A DNA stretch of 64,000 nucleotides, taken from the NCBI RefSeq assembly GCF_001866075.3, contig NZ_CP063356.1, positions 4,702,164 to 4,766,163 on the forward strand, in the 5' to 3' direction. This DNA is from Anaerobacillus isosaccharinicus. Its GTDB lineage: Bacteria; Bacillota; Bacilli; Bacillales; Anaerobacillaceae. Made by a program: the position numbers and the translations under genes. Shown one piece after another: positions 8,159 to 16,830 of the stretch; the stretch's first letter is position 1, and each line of letters starts with the position of its first letter. A model generated the notes under the pieces. That model did not search any database. It was given only the letters and a program-made list of their open reading frames with translations, and was not told where the DNA came from.

Positions 8159-9388
8159 ATGCAATTACAGCAAAAACAGTTACCTAAAACATCTCCTGAA
8201 CAAAAAACGATGTATAACATTCTCTTGATTATCGGCTTTGTTCACTTACTAAATGATACCATTCAGGCTGTTGTTCCAGCCATGTTCCCTATCCTACAAC
8301 AATCTATGGGTCTAACATTTACGCAACTTGGTTTCATCGCATTTGCCCTAAATTTAACGTCTTCATTAATTCAACCAGTTGTGGGATACTACACGGATAA
8401 AAAACCGTCACCATATGCCCTACCTATCGGACTTTGTTTTACATTTGTCGGGGTCCTTGGTATTGCCTTTGCCTCTTCTTTTTGGCTTGTCATTATTTCC
8501 GTTATTCTTATCGGGGTAGGTTCAGCTACGTTTCATCCAGAAGGATCACGAGTCGCTTACATGGCTGCAGGAACTCGCCGTGGAACAGCCCAATCAATTT
8601 ACCAAGTGGGCGGTAATGCTGGGCAGGCGTTAGCCCCATTAATTACCGTGTTAATTATCGTACCCTTTGGCCAGTTCGGTGCGATTTGGTTTACACTCCT
8701 AGCTGCCCTTGGTATCGGACTATTAATTTATATTGCTAGATGGTATTCAGAACAAGTAGCTCAAGTCGCTAAGAAAAAAATTGTTCAAAAGAAAAAAGCT
8801 GAAATTAATCCACAAACAAGAAAGATTGTTATCTACGCTATTACCCTACTAGTCTTTCTAGTCTTTGCCCGTTCTTGGTTTCATGCCGGGATTTCTAATT
8901 TTTACGTCTTTTACCTAATGGAACAGTTTCAACTATCAGTTGACCAAGCACTAATTTACATTTTCATTTTCTTAGCTGCAGGAGCTTTTGGTACGTTTGC
9001 CGGTGGGCCTTTAGCCGACCGGTATGGAAAACGAAATATCTTAATGTTATCGATGCTCGGATCTGCACCCTTAGCGTTACTATTGCCCCACGTTGGGCCG
9101 TTGCTCTCTTATGTCCTTCTAGGAGCGATCGGATTTATTATTTTATCAAGCTTCTCTGTCTCTGTTGTCTATGCACAAGAATTAGTTCCCGGTAAAATTG
9201 GGATGGTGTCTGGTTTAATTGTTGGCTTAGCTTTTGGAATGGGTGCCATTGGCTCAGTAGCCTTAGGGATTGTCGCTGACTGGATTGGCTTAACAAATAC
9301 AATGCTCTTCGTTGTTGCGTTACCACTTCTGGGAATTCTGACATTCTTCCTACCTACTGACGAAAAACTTAGAGAAATAAATGAATAA
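8159..9388 (+). CDS. MFS efflux transporter, fosmidomycin-resistance (Fsr) type
   Basis: A 409-residue, 12-helix MFS protein of the Fsr group, which exports fosmidomycin-like phosphonates and other drugs. Diagnostic segments are VHLLNDTIQAVVPAMFPIL, GVGSATFHPEGSRVAYMA (the FHPE motif of Fsr proteins) and QVGGNAGQALAP. A basic loop (KKKIVQKKKAE) separates the two halves. ATG at 8159 follows AAAGAGGAGG. The IS1380 element downstream (9434) leaves the gene intact, but any natural terminator would lie in the 45 bp before the insertion, where none is evident. Confidence 0.85.
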   Translation: MQLQQKQLPKTSPEQKTMYNILLIIGFVHLLNDTIQAVVPAMFPILQQSMGLTFTQLGFIAFALNLTSSLIQPVVGYYTDKKPSPYALPIGLCFTFVGVLGIAFASSFWLVIISVILIGVGSATFHPEGSRVAYMAAGTRRGTAQSIYQVGGNAGQALAPLITVLIIVPFGQFGAIWFTLLAALGIGLLIYIARWYSEQVAQVAKKKIVQKKKAEINPQTRKIVIYAITLLVFLVFARSWFHAGISNFYVFYLMEQFQLSVDQALIYIFIFLAAGAFGTFAGGPLADRYGKRNILMLSMLGSAPLALLLPHVGPLLSYVLLGAIGFIILSSFSVSVVYAQELVPGKIGMVSGLIVGLAFGMGAIGSVALGIVADWIGLTNTMLFVVALPLLGILTFFLPTDEKLREINE

Positions 9389-9524
9389 TGTAAGAGATTT
9401 TTTGAATGTGCTTATTTTATTACCAACATAAACCCTGAATTATTCATAGAAAATCTTTAATCGGTTATTAATGGCTATCTGATAAGCTTTTTTATTAAAT
9501 TCACTTGCATCAAATAAATGAAAA

Positions 9525-9582
9525 AAGAACCCATTTCTGTTAAGTTAAAAGTACGACCAAATAACCGACAGAAAGGGTTCTT
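9525..9582 (+). promoter_or_regulatory. Hairpin burying the transposase ribosome binding site
   Basis: AAGAACCCATTTCTGT (9525-9540) pairs with ACAGAAAGGGTTCTT (9568-9582), leaving one bulged A. The 3' arm contains the GAAAGGG ribosome binding site and ends 3 nt before the ATG at 9586. A long read-through transcript would fold and block translation; known IS elements such as IS10 and IS50 use this kind of protection. Confidence 0.7.
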
Positions 9583-9585
9583 ATA

Positions 9586-10902
9586 ATGGCTACTTTACCT
9601 CAATTAACACTTGATTTCAATCGAAAAATTAAACTTTCTAACGACGGAGGAGAACTCTCATCCGATACTGGAGAATTCCTTTTTAGAGAATTCGATGAAA
9701 AGATAAATTTTTCTTCTACATTAGCACGCTTTTTAAACCTAAAAGACAATAGACGCTACTATGTTCATTCGAATGAAAATTTACTTCGTCAAAAGATTTA
9801 TCAAATCATTGCTGGTTATACCGATGATGATAATGCCGACCAATTAACGAGAGATCCTGTGTTTACTCAAATCATTGGTACAAATGCATTGGCTTCTCAG
9901 CCGAGTTTGTCTCGCTTTTTTAGACGTTTCGACGATCAATCTATGGAAGAATTGAATCAAGCCAACCAAGAGCTTATTGATAAAGTGCACCAACTCAGGG
10001 AGTCGAAGGCAGTCATTTTTGATTTGGATTCTACACATTCCGATACTTATGGAGATCAAGAAGCTGCGGCTTACAATACTCATTATGGAACAGTCGGTTT
10101 TCATCCATTAGTTGCCTTTGATGGTGTAACAGGTGATTTCCTCAAAGCAAAGCTACGACCTGGAAACGTGTATACGTCCAATGGTGTAGTGGATTTTATT
10201 CAACCACTCATTGAGCATTACAACGAAAAGTTTCCTGAGACAACACCTTTTCTTCGGGGTGATAGTGGTTTCGCTGTCCCTGCTTTATATGATTTGTGCG
10301 AAAGAGAGAGCGTTTATTACGTTATTCGTCTGAAATCAAATGCAATTCTGCAACGAATCGCAGATGAACTCCATCCTCCGTCTATCATTTCCGATGTTTC
10401 CAAGACGGAAATTTATTATGAAGAAACCATCTATCAAGCAAACTCTTGGTCGAAACCTAGAAAAGTAATTATCAAATCGGTACGCCCAGCGGGCGAATTA
10501 CTGTTTTCCCATTCCTTCTTTGTGACAAATTTAGTAGATGCCTTTTCTCCTGAAGCAATCGTTCTTACTTATCAAAAAAGAGGAACGATGGAAAACTACA
10601 TCAAGGAAGCCAAGAATGGGTTCGGTTTTGATAAAATGAATAGCCATTCTTTCCAAGTAAACGAAGTAAAAATGATGTTGAGTCTATTAGCTTATAACTT
10701 AACAAACTGGTTGCGTACCCTCTGTTTTCCTGAAGGACAAAAGACCATGCAAATCGAGACCATACGCACCCGAATTATTAAAGTTGCCAGTAAACTAGTG
10801 AAGTCAGGACGTTCTCTGTACTTTAAGCTCGCTTCGAGTTTCGTTTACCAAGAATTCTTTTGGAATGTACTTCAACGAGTTCAGAGACTGAAAATAGTGT
10901 AA
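9586..10902 (+). CDS. IS1380-family transposase
   Basis: A 438-residue DDE transposase. Acidic motifs fit IS1380: VIFDLDSTHSDTYG (first D), PFLRGDSGFAVP (second D, RGDSGF signature) and GTMENYIKEAKNGFG (E, followed by a basic face). The N-terminal region LTLDFNRKIKLSNDGGELSSDTG is also characteristic. The frame is intact from ATG to TAA, so the element may be active. No homologous copy occurs elsewhere in the window. Confidence 0.93.
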   Translation: MATLPQLTLDFNRKIKLSNDGGELSSDTGEFLFREFDEKINFSSTLARFLNLKDNRRYYVHSNENLLRQKIYQIIAGYTDDDNADQLTRDPVFTQIIGTNALASQPSLSRFFRRFDDQSMEELNQANQELIDKVHQLRESKAVIFDLDSTHSDTYGDQEAAAYNTHYGTVGFHPLVAFDGVTGDFLKAKLRPGNVYTSNGVVDFIQPLIEHYNEKFPETTPFLRGDSGFAVPALYDLCERESVYYVIRLKSNAILQRIADELHPPSIISDVSKTEIYYEETIYQANSWSKPRKVIIKSVRPAGELLFSHSFFVTNLVDAFSPEAIVLTYQKRGTMENYIKEAKNGFGFDKMNSHSFQVNEVKMMLSLLAYNLTNWLRTLCFPEGQKTMQIETIRTRIIKVASKLVKSGRSLYFKLASSFVYQEFFWNVLQRVQRLKIV

Positions 10903-11126
10903 ACCTAAATAATTAACTAATTTCTGGAAATTCCATTCTAAACCAAGGGAGTAGTCTGTCTAAAAATGGGTGATTTTCAAGAAATACTTTTAAAATCAAA
11001 AATGAAGTAGTTCAAATTGATATTATTCGATTTTAATGTGAGAGACTTTCATGATTTTTGCTTCTGTTATGACTTAACTTTGAAGTATGAATAATTCAGG
11101 ATAAACTATTGAATTTTTCTTTTAGC

Positions 11127-11567
11127 GCCCGAGATTTACTTTTTATGGTAATATCGGGCATTGTTTTCTGTTTTTGTGCCCAGGATTTACTTTTTATGGT
11201 AATCTTGGGCACTTTTCCTAGTTTTAGTACCCGAGATTTACTTTTTATGGTAATATCGGGCACTGTTTTCTGTTTTCGTGCCCAATATTTACTTTTTATG
11301 GTAATCTCGGGCGCTTTTCCTAGTTTTAGTACCCGAGATTTACTTTTTATGGTAATCTCGGGCATTGTTTTCTGTTTTTGTGCCCAAGATTTACTTTTTA
11401 TGGTAATCTCGGGCACTTCTCCTAGTTTCAACGCCTGATATTTACTTTTTATGGTAATCTCAGGCACTTCTCCTCGTTTTCGTGCCCAAGATTTACTTTT
11501 TATGGTAATCTCAGGCACTATTCTTTTATAGCATGCTCGGGATTTTCTTTTTATACGAATATCAGTT
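11127..11567. repeat. Tandem array of nine 51-bp hairpin units
   Basis: Units start at 11127, 11178, 11229, 11280, 11331, 11382, 11433, 11484 and 11535 (the last degenerate). Each has a 33-bp hairpin, about GCCCGAGATTTAC - loop TTTTTATG - GTAATCTCGGGC, plus an 18-bp linker. Linkers alternate between two types (TTTTCTG- and TTTCCTAG-containing), giving a 102-bp super-period. The inner stem and loop (ATTTACTTTTTATGGTAAT) are invariant in units 1-8, while outer stem bases vary; unit 7 keeps pairing by a double change (GCCTGA/TCAGGC). Because 51 is divisible by 3, both strands stay open, but this gives no reason to call a protein. Confidence 0.92.
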
Positions 11568-11648
11568 TCAAACTTATCTTTTTTACACCTAAATTATCAA
11601 TTCACCAACCATTATTCTAAATATTCGCCAAACAATAGCAATATCTTG

Positions 11649-11677
11649 TTGACTATTTCACAATTAGCTGATAATAT
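11649..11677 (+). promoter_or_regulatory. SigA promoter of the glycine riboswitch operon
   Basis: TTGACT (11649-11654), exactly 17 bp, then TATA-like TAATAT (11672-11677). Transcription should begin near 11684, about 20 nt before the aptamer region. Confidence 0.8.
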
Positions 11678-11702
11678 TCATGTTAATATTTAAAAAGCAG
11701 GC

Positions 11703-11868
11703 GATGAGTACTATGGATCAAACTATAGTAGGAGCAGCTTCTGGAGAGTCCGCTACTGGCGGCGCCGAAGGATTCACAATCTCAGGCAAAAGGACAGAAG
11801 AGTAACTATACATATTTTTGTACGTTATTCTATTACCTTTTGAGATTGGAGAAATCCAATCTTTTTTG
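11703..11868 (+). promoter_or_regulatory. Single-aptamer glycine riboswitch with terminator
   Basis: The aptamer (about 11736-11802) shows the glycine riboswitch core: CTGGAGAG, GGCGCCGAAGGATT and CTCAGGCAAAAGGACAGAAG, with P1 formed by CTTCTG/CAGAAG. Only one aptamer is present; the hairpin TACTAT...ATAGTA just upstream could be the ghost helix of a singlet switch. An intrinsic terminator follows at 11843-11868. CAATCTCA inside the aptamer (11777-11784) is fully complementary to TGAGATTG of the terminator arm (11841-11848), so aptamer folding and antitermination exclude each other. This predicts glycine-induced termination (OFF switch); direction is inferred. Confidence 0.85.
11843..11868 (+). 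terminator. Riboswitch expression-platform terminator
   Basis: AGATTGGA-gaaa-TCCAATCT followed by a T-rich run, located 80 nt before the ACT-domain gene. Confidence 0.9.
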
Positions 11869-11947
11869 TTTTTTAGTTACTTTAATTATGTAGAGAGTTA
11901 AAGTATCGAATACTAATTTTATTTAGAAAAAATACGAGGTGATTATG

Positions 11948-12223
11948 ATGGAAAAAAGACGTGCAGTAGTAAGTGTAATTGGAAAAGATCAAGTTGGAAT
12001 TATCGCTAAGGTAACAAACGTATTGGCAGATAATAATGTCAATGTACTAGATATTAGTCAAACGATCCTCCAAGATTTTTTTACAATGATGATGTTAGTT
12101 GATGTAACAGAAATCGATAGCCTAGAAGTGCTTCAGGATCAGTTTGAGACAATAAATGAAGAAATGGGCCTTAAAATTAACATTCAGCTTGAGGATTTAT
12201 TTAAAGCCATGCATCGCGTTTAA
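11948..12223 (+). CDS. ACT-domain protein (UPF0237 family)
   Basis: A 91-residue single ACT domain ([33 protein letters not shown]), a small-molecule (usually amino-acid) sensing fold. The start is the ATG at 11948 (MEKRRAVV), 6 nt after GAGGTG; the longer reading begins with the GTG of that site. It is followed 13 bp later by the UPF0210 gene, a pair conserved in Firmicutes. The glycine riboswitch upstream suggests glycine or a related amino acid as its ligand (inference). Confidence 0.9.
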   Translation: MEKRRAVVSVIGKDQVGIIAKVTNVLADNNVNVLDISQTILQDFFTMMMLVDVTEIDSLEVLQDQFETINEEMGLKINIQLEDLFKAMHRV

Positions 12224-12236
12224 GGGGGAACTAAAA

Positions 12237-13598
12237 ATGAATATTGCACTAGCAGAAATGCAAGAAACAATTAGAATGGTTCAAATGGAAAGTCTCGATA
12301 TTCGTACAGTTACAATGGGAATAAGTCTTCGGGATTGTGCTGATTCAGACTTCGGAAAAATGAATGCTCGTGTCTATGAAAAAATAACTAGCTATGCTAA
12401 AGATTTAAAGTCTGTGGCTGAAACGGTTGAAAAAGAGTACGGGATTCCCATTATTAATAAGCGAATTTCGATTACACCGATTGCAGAAATTTTAGGTAGT
12501 GCCACAAAAGAGCAAGCCATAGAATTAGCAAAAACTCTCGACAAGGCTGCAAAAGTTCTTGGTGTCGATTTTATCGGGGGATACTCTGCTCTAGTTCATA
12601 AAGGGATTTCTAAAGGTGATCAAACATTACTTGATGCCTTACCAGAAGCCTTGAGTGTTACTGAACGAGTTTGTGCTTCTGTTTCTGTTGCTACAACAAG
12701 AACTGGTATTAATATGGATGCAGTAAAACAAATGGGAGAAATTATTAAAGATGCTGCTTGGCGTACCCGGGATCAAAATGGTATAGCTTGTGCAAAACTC
12801 GTTGTGTTTTGTAATCCAGTTGAAGACAATCCTTTCATGGCTGGAGCATTCCATGGTTCTGGTGAGGGGGAAGTCGTTCTTAATGTCGGTGTAAGTGGTC
12901 CAGGTGTAGTTCTTAATGCCCTTCGTCGCTACCCTGATGTTGACCTAGGTAAAGTTTCCGAGATTATTAAGAAAACAGCTTTTAAAATTACTCGTGCCGG
13001 TGAATTAATTGGCCGTGTAGTTGCTGAACGATTAAATGTACCATTTGGAATTATGGATTTGTCACTTGCACCAACAAACGCAATTAATGACAGTGTAGCT
13101 GAAATTCTTGAAGAAATTGGCCTCGAACGAGTCGGAACACATGGGACAATTGCTGCTCTAGCGCTAATGAATGATGCTGTGAAAAAAGGTGGGGCAATGG
13201 CGAGTTCTTATGTCGGAGGTTTGAGTGGAGCGTTTATTCCTGTTAGTGAAGATAATGGAATGATCCGTGGAATTGTTGATGGAGCGTTAACCCTATCAAA
13301 GCTTGAAGCAATGACATGTGTATGTTCCGTGGGGCTTGATATGATCGCGGTAACCGGTGATGCTAGTGCGGCAACATTATCAGCCATGATCGCTGATGAA
13401 GCAGCGATTGGGATGATTAATAAAAAAACAACGGCAGTTCGAGTCATCCCTGTCCCAGGCAAAAAAGAAGGAGAAATGGTTGAATTCGGTGGTCTTCTTG
13501 GCCGAGCTCCAGTAATGGGAGTCAATCCATTTGGATCTGATAAATTAATAAACCGTGGTGGTCGCATCCCAGCACCACTTCAGGCTTTAATTAACTAA
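12237..13598 (+). CDS. UPF0210 / PFL-family protein (DUF711)
   Basis: A 453-residue member of UPF0210 (DUF711), with a glycyl-radical-enzyme-like (PFL) fold but unknown activity. Seen: [58 protein letters not shown] and [22 protein letters not shown] glycine-rich segments. The start is the ATG at 12237 after AAGGGGGAA; a longer in-frame extension overlaps the ACT gene and is rejected. It is the second gene of the glycine-riboswitch operon and ends at a strong terminator. Confidence 0.9.
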   Translation: MNIALAEMQETIRMVQMESLDIRTVTMGISLRDCADSDFGKMNARVYEKITSYAKDLKSVAETVEKEYGIPIINKRISITPIAEILGSATKEQAIELAKTLDKAAKVLGVDFIGGYSALVHKGISKGDQTLLDALPEALSVTERVCASVSVATTRTGINMDAVKQMGEIIKDAAWRTRDQNGIACAKLVVFCNPVEDNPFMAGAFHGSGEGEVVLNVGVSGPGVVLNALRRYPDVDLGKVSEIIKKTAFKITRAGELIGRVVAERLNVPFGIMDLSLAPTNAINDSVAEILEEIGLERVGTHGTIAALALMNDAVKKGGAMASSYVGGLSGAFIPVSEDNGMIRGIVDGALTLSKLEAMTCVCSVGLDMIAVTGDASAATLSAMIADEAAIGMINKKTTAVRVIPVPGKKEGEMVEFGGLLGRAPVMGVNPFGSDKLINRGGRIPAPLQALIN

Positions 13599-13603
13599 AA
13601 CAC

Positions 13604-13637
13604 AAATGGCGAGGAATTATATGTCCTCGCCATTTTT
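13604..13637 (+). terminator. Terminator of the ACT-UPF0210 operon
   Basis: AAATGGCGAGGA (13604-13615) pairs with TCCTCGCCATTT (13624-13635), followed by Ts. The A-rich left side could also serve the convergent PRC-barrel gene. Confidence 0.9.
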
Positions 13638-13643
13638 TCTATC

Positions 13644-14384
13644 TTACAACCAAAACTTCGGTTTATCGTATTTCGTATAAATTTCATCTTCGAAATCTCT
13701 TGTTATTACTTGCTCCGGTACATACTCTGGTCCTTTTTCTATCGTATCCTTTTTCAACTCAACACGCATAATTTTTTCTGGCCAACTTACATACGTAATC
13801 CATTGCGGGGCAATTAATACGTGCTTGCCTACCCACCAATTCCTTGTATCAACAACTAAATAGCGGACTTGCCAAGTTTCATCACAAATAACAAAGTTCT
13901 CCACATGGCCGATATACCCATCTATTGCTTCTATTGTATAACCTGAGATTTCCGTAAAGCTTCTTAATGTGCTTTTTCCATCATAGTCATCCAAAGTTTC
14001 AAACTCAGAATTAGGTTTAGTTAGTTCAGATGAAGGCGTATATTCTTTCCAAAAACTATGATCACTCCAATAGGGTCTTAATCCGTAATAATGAACTAAG
14101 TTAGCTTCATATTCTCTTGTAGGTAATTTTGATTCAATAGGTGGACTATCCTTAATTTTTTCTTTTGTTAGTGAAAGTTGTATATTTCCATTGACTAAAT
14201 CAAACTCACTAATAGACATCGGTGAAATCAGTACTTTTCTTCCTGGTAGCCATTTCATTGTATCGACAACCAAGTACCGGACCGTCCAATGCTTTTCATC
14301 TAAGATAAAGTCGTGAACTGTTCCAATCGGACCGTCAATTGCTGTAATATCAAACTTTTTCAACTCTTTAATGTTGTGTAACAA
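13644..14384 (-). CDS. Double PRC-barrel domain protein
   Basis: A 246-residue soluble protein with two PRC-barrel repeats: residues about 1-75 (ITAIDGPIGTVHDFILDEKHWTVRYLVVDT) and about 145-215 (TIEAIDGYIGHVENFVICDETWQVRYLVVDT). The repeats end in near-identical LVVDT-W strands, pointing to internal duplication. PRC barrels occur in RNA-processing and photosystem-assembly proteins; in Bacillaceae such proteins are uncharacterised. The start is a TTG at 14384 after AAGGAGTG; the nearby ATG at 14389 is out of frame. It lies just downstream of the YtxH gene on the same strand. Confidence 0.85.
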   Translation of the reverse strand: MLHNIKELKKFDITAIDGPIGTVHDFILDEKHWTVRYLVVDTMKWLPGRKVLISPMSISEFDLVNGNIQLSLTKEKIKDSPPIESKLPTREYEANLVHYYGLRPYWSDHSFWKEYTPSSELTKPNSEFETLDDYDGKSTLRSFTEISGYTIEAIDGYIGHVENFVICDETWQVRYLVVDTRNWWVGKHVLIAPQWITYVSWPEKIMRVELKKDTIEKGPEYVPEQVITRDFEDEIYTKYDKPKFWL

Positions 14385-14441
14385 AACATAACACTCCTTA
14401 AATGTTGATTTTCTTTGTCTTAAAATCGGTCTACCGATCGT

Positions 14442-14897
14442 TTATGATATTTTTTTCGATAAAGTTTCTAATTCCTTCTTCAAGTCTTCTTGCACCCCTT
14501 TTATTTCTTCTTTTACAACCTTACCTATTTCTTTTCCTGACTTCATTTCTTCCTTCATAATATTCTTCACGATTTTTTTAAGCTCTTTAGCATCGATGTC
14601 ATCTTTTTGGCGGAGATCCTCCAAGGCTTTTTTCGCTTCTTCAACAATATAACTAGCTTCTTCAATGATCGTTTCTGACAATTCAGGTGAACGATCATCA
14701 AGAATTTCAGTAAAAGATTCTATTTTGTCTTTTAAAATACTAGCTGCCTCTTCAGCTTTATTTTTACTATTTTCAAATTGCTCATTTATGTCATTTCGTA
14801 GCTCCGGACCAGATTTAGGTGTTGTAAGTACTGCTACAGCTGCCCCCACTGCACTACCAATAATCGTCCCAACGATTAATCCTTTTTGTTTATCCAC
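14442..14897 (-). CDS. YtxH-domain protein
   Basis: A 151-residue YtxH/gas-vesicle-GvpP-like protein. The N-terminal glycine/alanine helix (GLIVGTIIGSAVGAAVAVLTTPKSG) followed by a long charged amphipathic region (NSKNKAEEAASILKDKIESF) defines the family. In B. subtilis, YtxH-type genes belong to the SigB/SigH stress and stationary regulons. The start is the GTG at 14897 with AAGGAG 9 nt upstream; the longer reading starts upstream of that site. It probably forms a transcription unit with the PRC-barrel gene, 57 bp downstream. Confidence 0.88.
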   Translation of the reverse strand: MDKQKGLIVGTIIGSAVGAAVAVLTTPKSGPELRNDINEQFENSKNKAEEAASILKDKIESFTEILDDRSPELSETIIEEASYIVEEAKKALEDLRQKDDIDAKELKKIVKNIMKEEMKSGKEIGKVVKEEIKGVQEDLKKELETLSKKIS

Positions 14898-15135
14898 TTT
14901 GCATCTCTCCTTAGTAAAGTTATAGTTTCTTTGCTTGTCCACATTGGTTGCCTATTCCTTTACACGAAAGCAAATCTCCTCCTTTGTCTAGTGAAATCGT
15001 TGCTCTTAATAAGTGAATACCCCTCTATGCCTTTTTAAAACATTCATTTTAAAAATGGATATAATTTCTATATTGCATAAAAGCTAATGACACAACAAAT
15101 AATGTAAAAGTGAATAGTGAAAGGGAGGCGAACTT

Positions 15136-15396
15136 ATGCTACAAAAAGATCAAATTGATAGTTACTTATCAAGAACCCACGAAACAATTGAAAGTGCCCA
15201 TAAAGAATTGTTAGATGTAAAGTTAATTCAAGTAAACGATCCAACCGAGTATCCCTTTATCATGAATCAATTAATGGAGCTAGATGATGAAATAAATGAA
15301 TTACTAACTGCCGCATCTCCAGAACAACGAAGCCAGTTAGAAGAAGCACAACAGCAATTAAGAGAAACAAAAACAGTCATGATCCGTGGGATATAA
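15136..15396 (+). CDS. DUF2524 (YtzC-like) small protein
   Basis: An 86-residue, acidic, helical protein resembling B. subtilis YtzC (DUF2524); the C-terminal SPEQRSQLEEAQQQLRETKT block is the recognisable part. No membrane segment or cysteine. ATG at 15136 follows AAAGGGAGG. Function unknown. It ends at a hairpin shared with the convergent nrnB. Confidence 0.7.
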   Translation: MLQKDQIDSYLSRTHETIESAHKELLDVKLIQVNDPTEYPFIMNQLMELDDEINELLTAASPEQRSQLEEAQQQLRETKTVMIRGI

Positions 15397-15401
15397 ACAA
15401 G

Positions 15402-15430
15402 CGAGGCCGACAAATGTCGACCTCTCTTTT
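15402..15430 (+). terminator. Terminator between DUF2524 gene and nrnB
   Basis: GAGGCCGAC-aaat-GTCGACCTC with one mismatch, then TCTTTTCTTT on the plus strand. Confidence 0.75.
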
Positions 15431-15432
15431 CT

Positions 15433-16692
15433 TTAATGTGAAAACAGCTGATTGTCTTTTTCTTCATTTGTAAGAAGATACGGGGCTACATCCCCTTGCT
15501 CTCTTGCATAGAGCTTTAGCTCAATGACGTTCTCCATTAAAAATTGGACATATATCTCATCTCTGACCAGCCAAGCAGAATAATTTCGTTTAATGTAATT
15601 CTCAGCTTCATGAAATGTAGCGAAATTGACATCAATGGGGGAACCATTAAATTCAACAATCCATCTTTCTTCTTCTGAAGCATAAAGATAAAATTGATCT
15701 TCTTCTCGATTTTCATAGAGGGAACCATTTACTGAGTCTTTCAAGTTATATTGATTTCGGAACGCATCTGCTCGCATTGGATCTATTTTAAATGGCTCCG
15801 CCACAAAAAGCTCATAAGCATCAGCTGTTAATGAGCACCCGGAAGCTTTTGCATGTCCACCACCACCGTAGTTTCCAGCAATTTCAGAAACATCAATGTG
15901 GTCATGAATGGTCCTTAAGCTCATTCGTTTGCCACCGACACTTACAATGGCTATATAATCTAGATGTGGATTTTCTTTTCCTAGCTCATTACCTAGCTCT
16001 GAATGATAAGATTCAGCATGAACGATCCCAACACAATACTCACCAACAAACGATTGAACTAATTCTCTTTTCTTTTTACGAACATATCGTTGAATTTTCT
16101 CATCTTCCAACGCTAACATCTTTTCTTCAAAATCATCGAATTTAAATGGTTCATTTTTCTTTAGGCGCTCAACCATTCGTTCTTCAAAGTCATCAATGGA
16201 AAGCATAAAAAACAGATCATTTAGTCGTTTTGCCTCTGTATTCCCATTTTGATCCCATTCCCACGTATCATATTGACGGACTAGCTCAACAAATTCTTCA
16301 ATCGATTTCGTCGGCTTAAGTAGTCCTTTCTCTTTCAGATGTTCATAAAACAAGCTCGTTGCTGAAGCTAAACGCCCATCATCATATTGAACTGTTACTA
16401 TCCCCCAGCTATAGTTATTAAAATGCAGAGCCGTTTTATGATGATCAATTAACTGAACCTTACCACCACTTTTTACATAGTCATTCAAGTCTTTTTCATT
16501 TTTTTCATTAACAGATAGGTCGGTAATAAATACATTATCCCCTTTTTTAGGTTTTTCTAAAAAGCGGGATACTTGAAAATCTAAACCCATAACTGAGTTA
16601 TAGCGAATTTCGACATTACCATCAAAAGCAAGCTTTGCCACAATTCCACAGCCTACTCCATCTAAATCGTTATGCGTATATAGTCGATACAT
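15433..16692 (-). CDS. nrnB: NanoRNase NrnB (DHH/DHHA1 phosphoesterase)
   Basis: A 419-residue DHH-family enzyme closely matching B. subtilis NrnB (YngD), which degrades very short RNAs (2-5 nt). Seen: the N-terminal YTHNDLDGVGCGIVAK (metal-binding HNDLD), ITDLSVNE, LIDHHKTA (the DHH motif) and the DHHA1 substrate loop EIAGNYGGGGHAKASGC. Length is close to the family (about 400). ATG at 16692 follows AGGAGAGTG. It is monocistronic and convergent with the DUF2524 gene. Confidence 0.9.
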   Translation of the reverse strand: MYRLYTHNDLDGVGCGIVAKLAFDGNVEIRYNSVMGLDFQVSRFLEKPKKGDNVFITDLSVNEKNEKDLNDYVKSGGKVQLIDHHKTALHFNNYSWGIVTVQYDDGRLASATSLFYEHLKEKGLLKPTKSIEEFVELVRQYDTWEWDQNGNTEAKRLNDLFFMLSIDDFEERMVERLKKNEPFKFDDFEEKMLALEDEKIQRYVRKKKRELVQSFVGEYCVGIVHAESYHSELGNELGKENPHLDYIAIVSVGGKRMSLRTIHDHIDVSEIAGNYGGGGHAKASGCSLTADAYELFVAEPFKIDPMRADAFRNQYNLKDSVNGSLYENREEDQFYLYASEEERWIVEFNGSPIDVNFATFHEAENYIKRNYSAWLVRDEIYVQFLMENVIELKLYAREQGDVAPYLLTNEEKDNQLFSH

Positions 16693-16789
16693 AGAGGCAC
16701 TCTCCTAAAAAAACTAAATTTGAGTTTTAGCAAAAAATTTCAAAAGTACAAATTTAGTATGTACAAAAAATGCAGTTCTATGGCAAAAA

Positions 16790-16825
16790 AACGCAGTAAA
16801 AAAGCGTGTAGATATCTACACGCTT
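16790..16825 (-). terminator. Terminator of the GDSL hydrolase gene
   Basis: A perfect 24-bp palindrome (16802-16825, core GTGTAGATATCTACAC) follows the stop codon; on the minus strand it is followed by a T-tract. Confidence 0.9.
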
Positions 16826-16830
16826 AGTAT

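Larger units (their letters stand above)
9434..11100 (+). mobile_element. Complete IS1380-family insertion sequence, 1,667 bp
   Basis: Both ends carry the perfect 15-bp inverted repeat CCTGAATTATTCATA (9434-9448; complement at 11086-11100). A direct repeat ATAAAC flanks the element (9428-9433 and 11101-11106) and is the target-site duplication; IS1380 members usually make 4-5 bp, so one base may be chance identity. A single intact transposase fills the element. It entered the gap between the fsr-like gene and the hairpin array, whose first unit begins 21 bp beyond the duplication. Confidence 0.93.

Noticed and set aside
11096..11518. A 140-codon minus-strand frame (PEITIKSK repeats) and a 109-codon plus-strand frame across the 51-bp array
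   Set aside because: The frames are a by-product of a period divisible by three; both strands are open, no ribosome binding site fits, and the hairpin pattern explains the conservation better.
12156..12236. N-terminal extension of the UPF0210 protein
   Set aside because: It overlaps the ACT-domain gene in another frame; the ATG at 12237 has a good ribosome binding site and the family's usual N-terminus.
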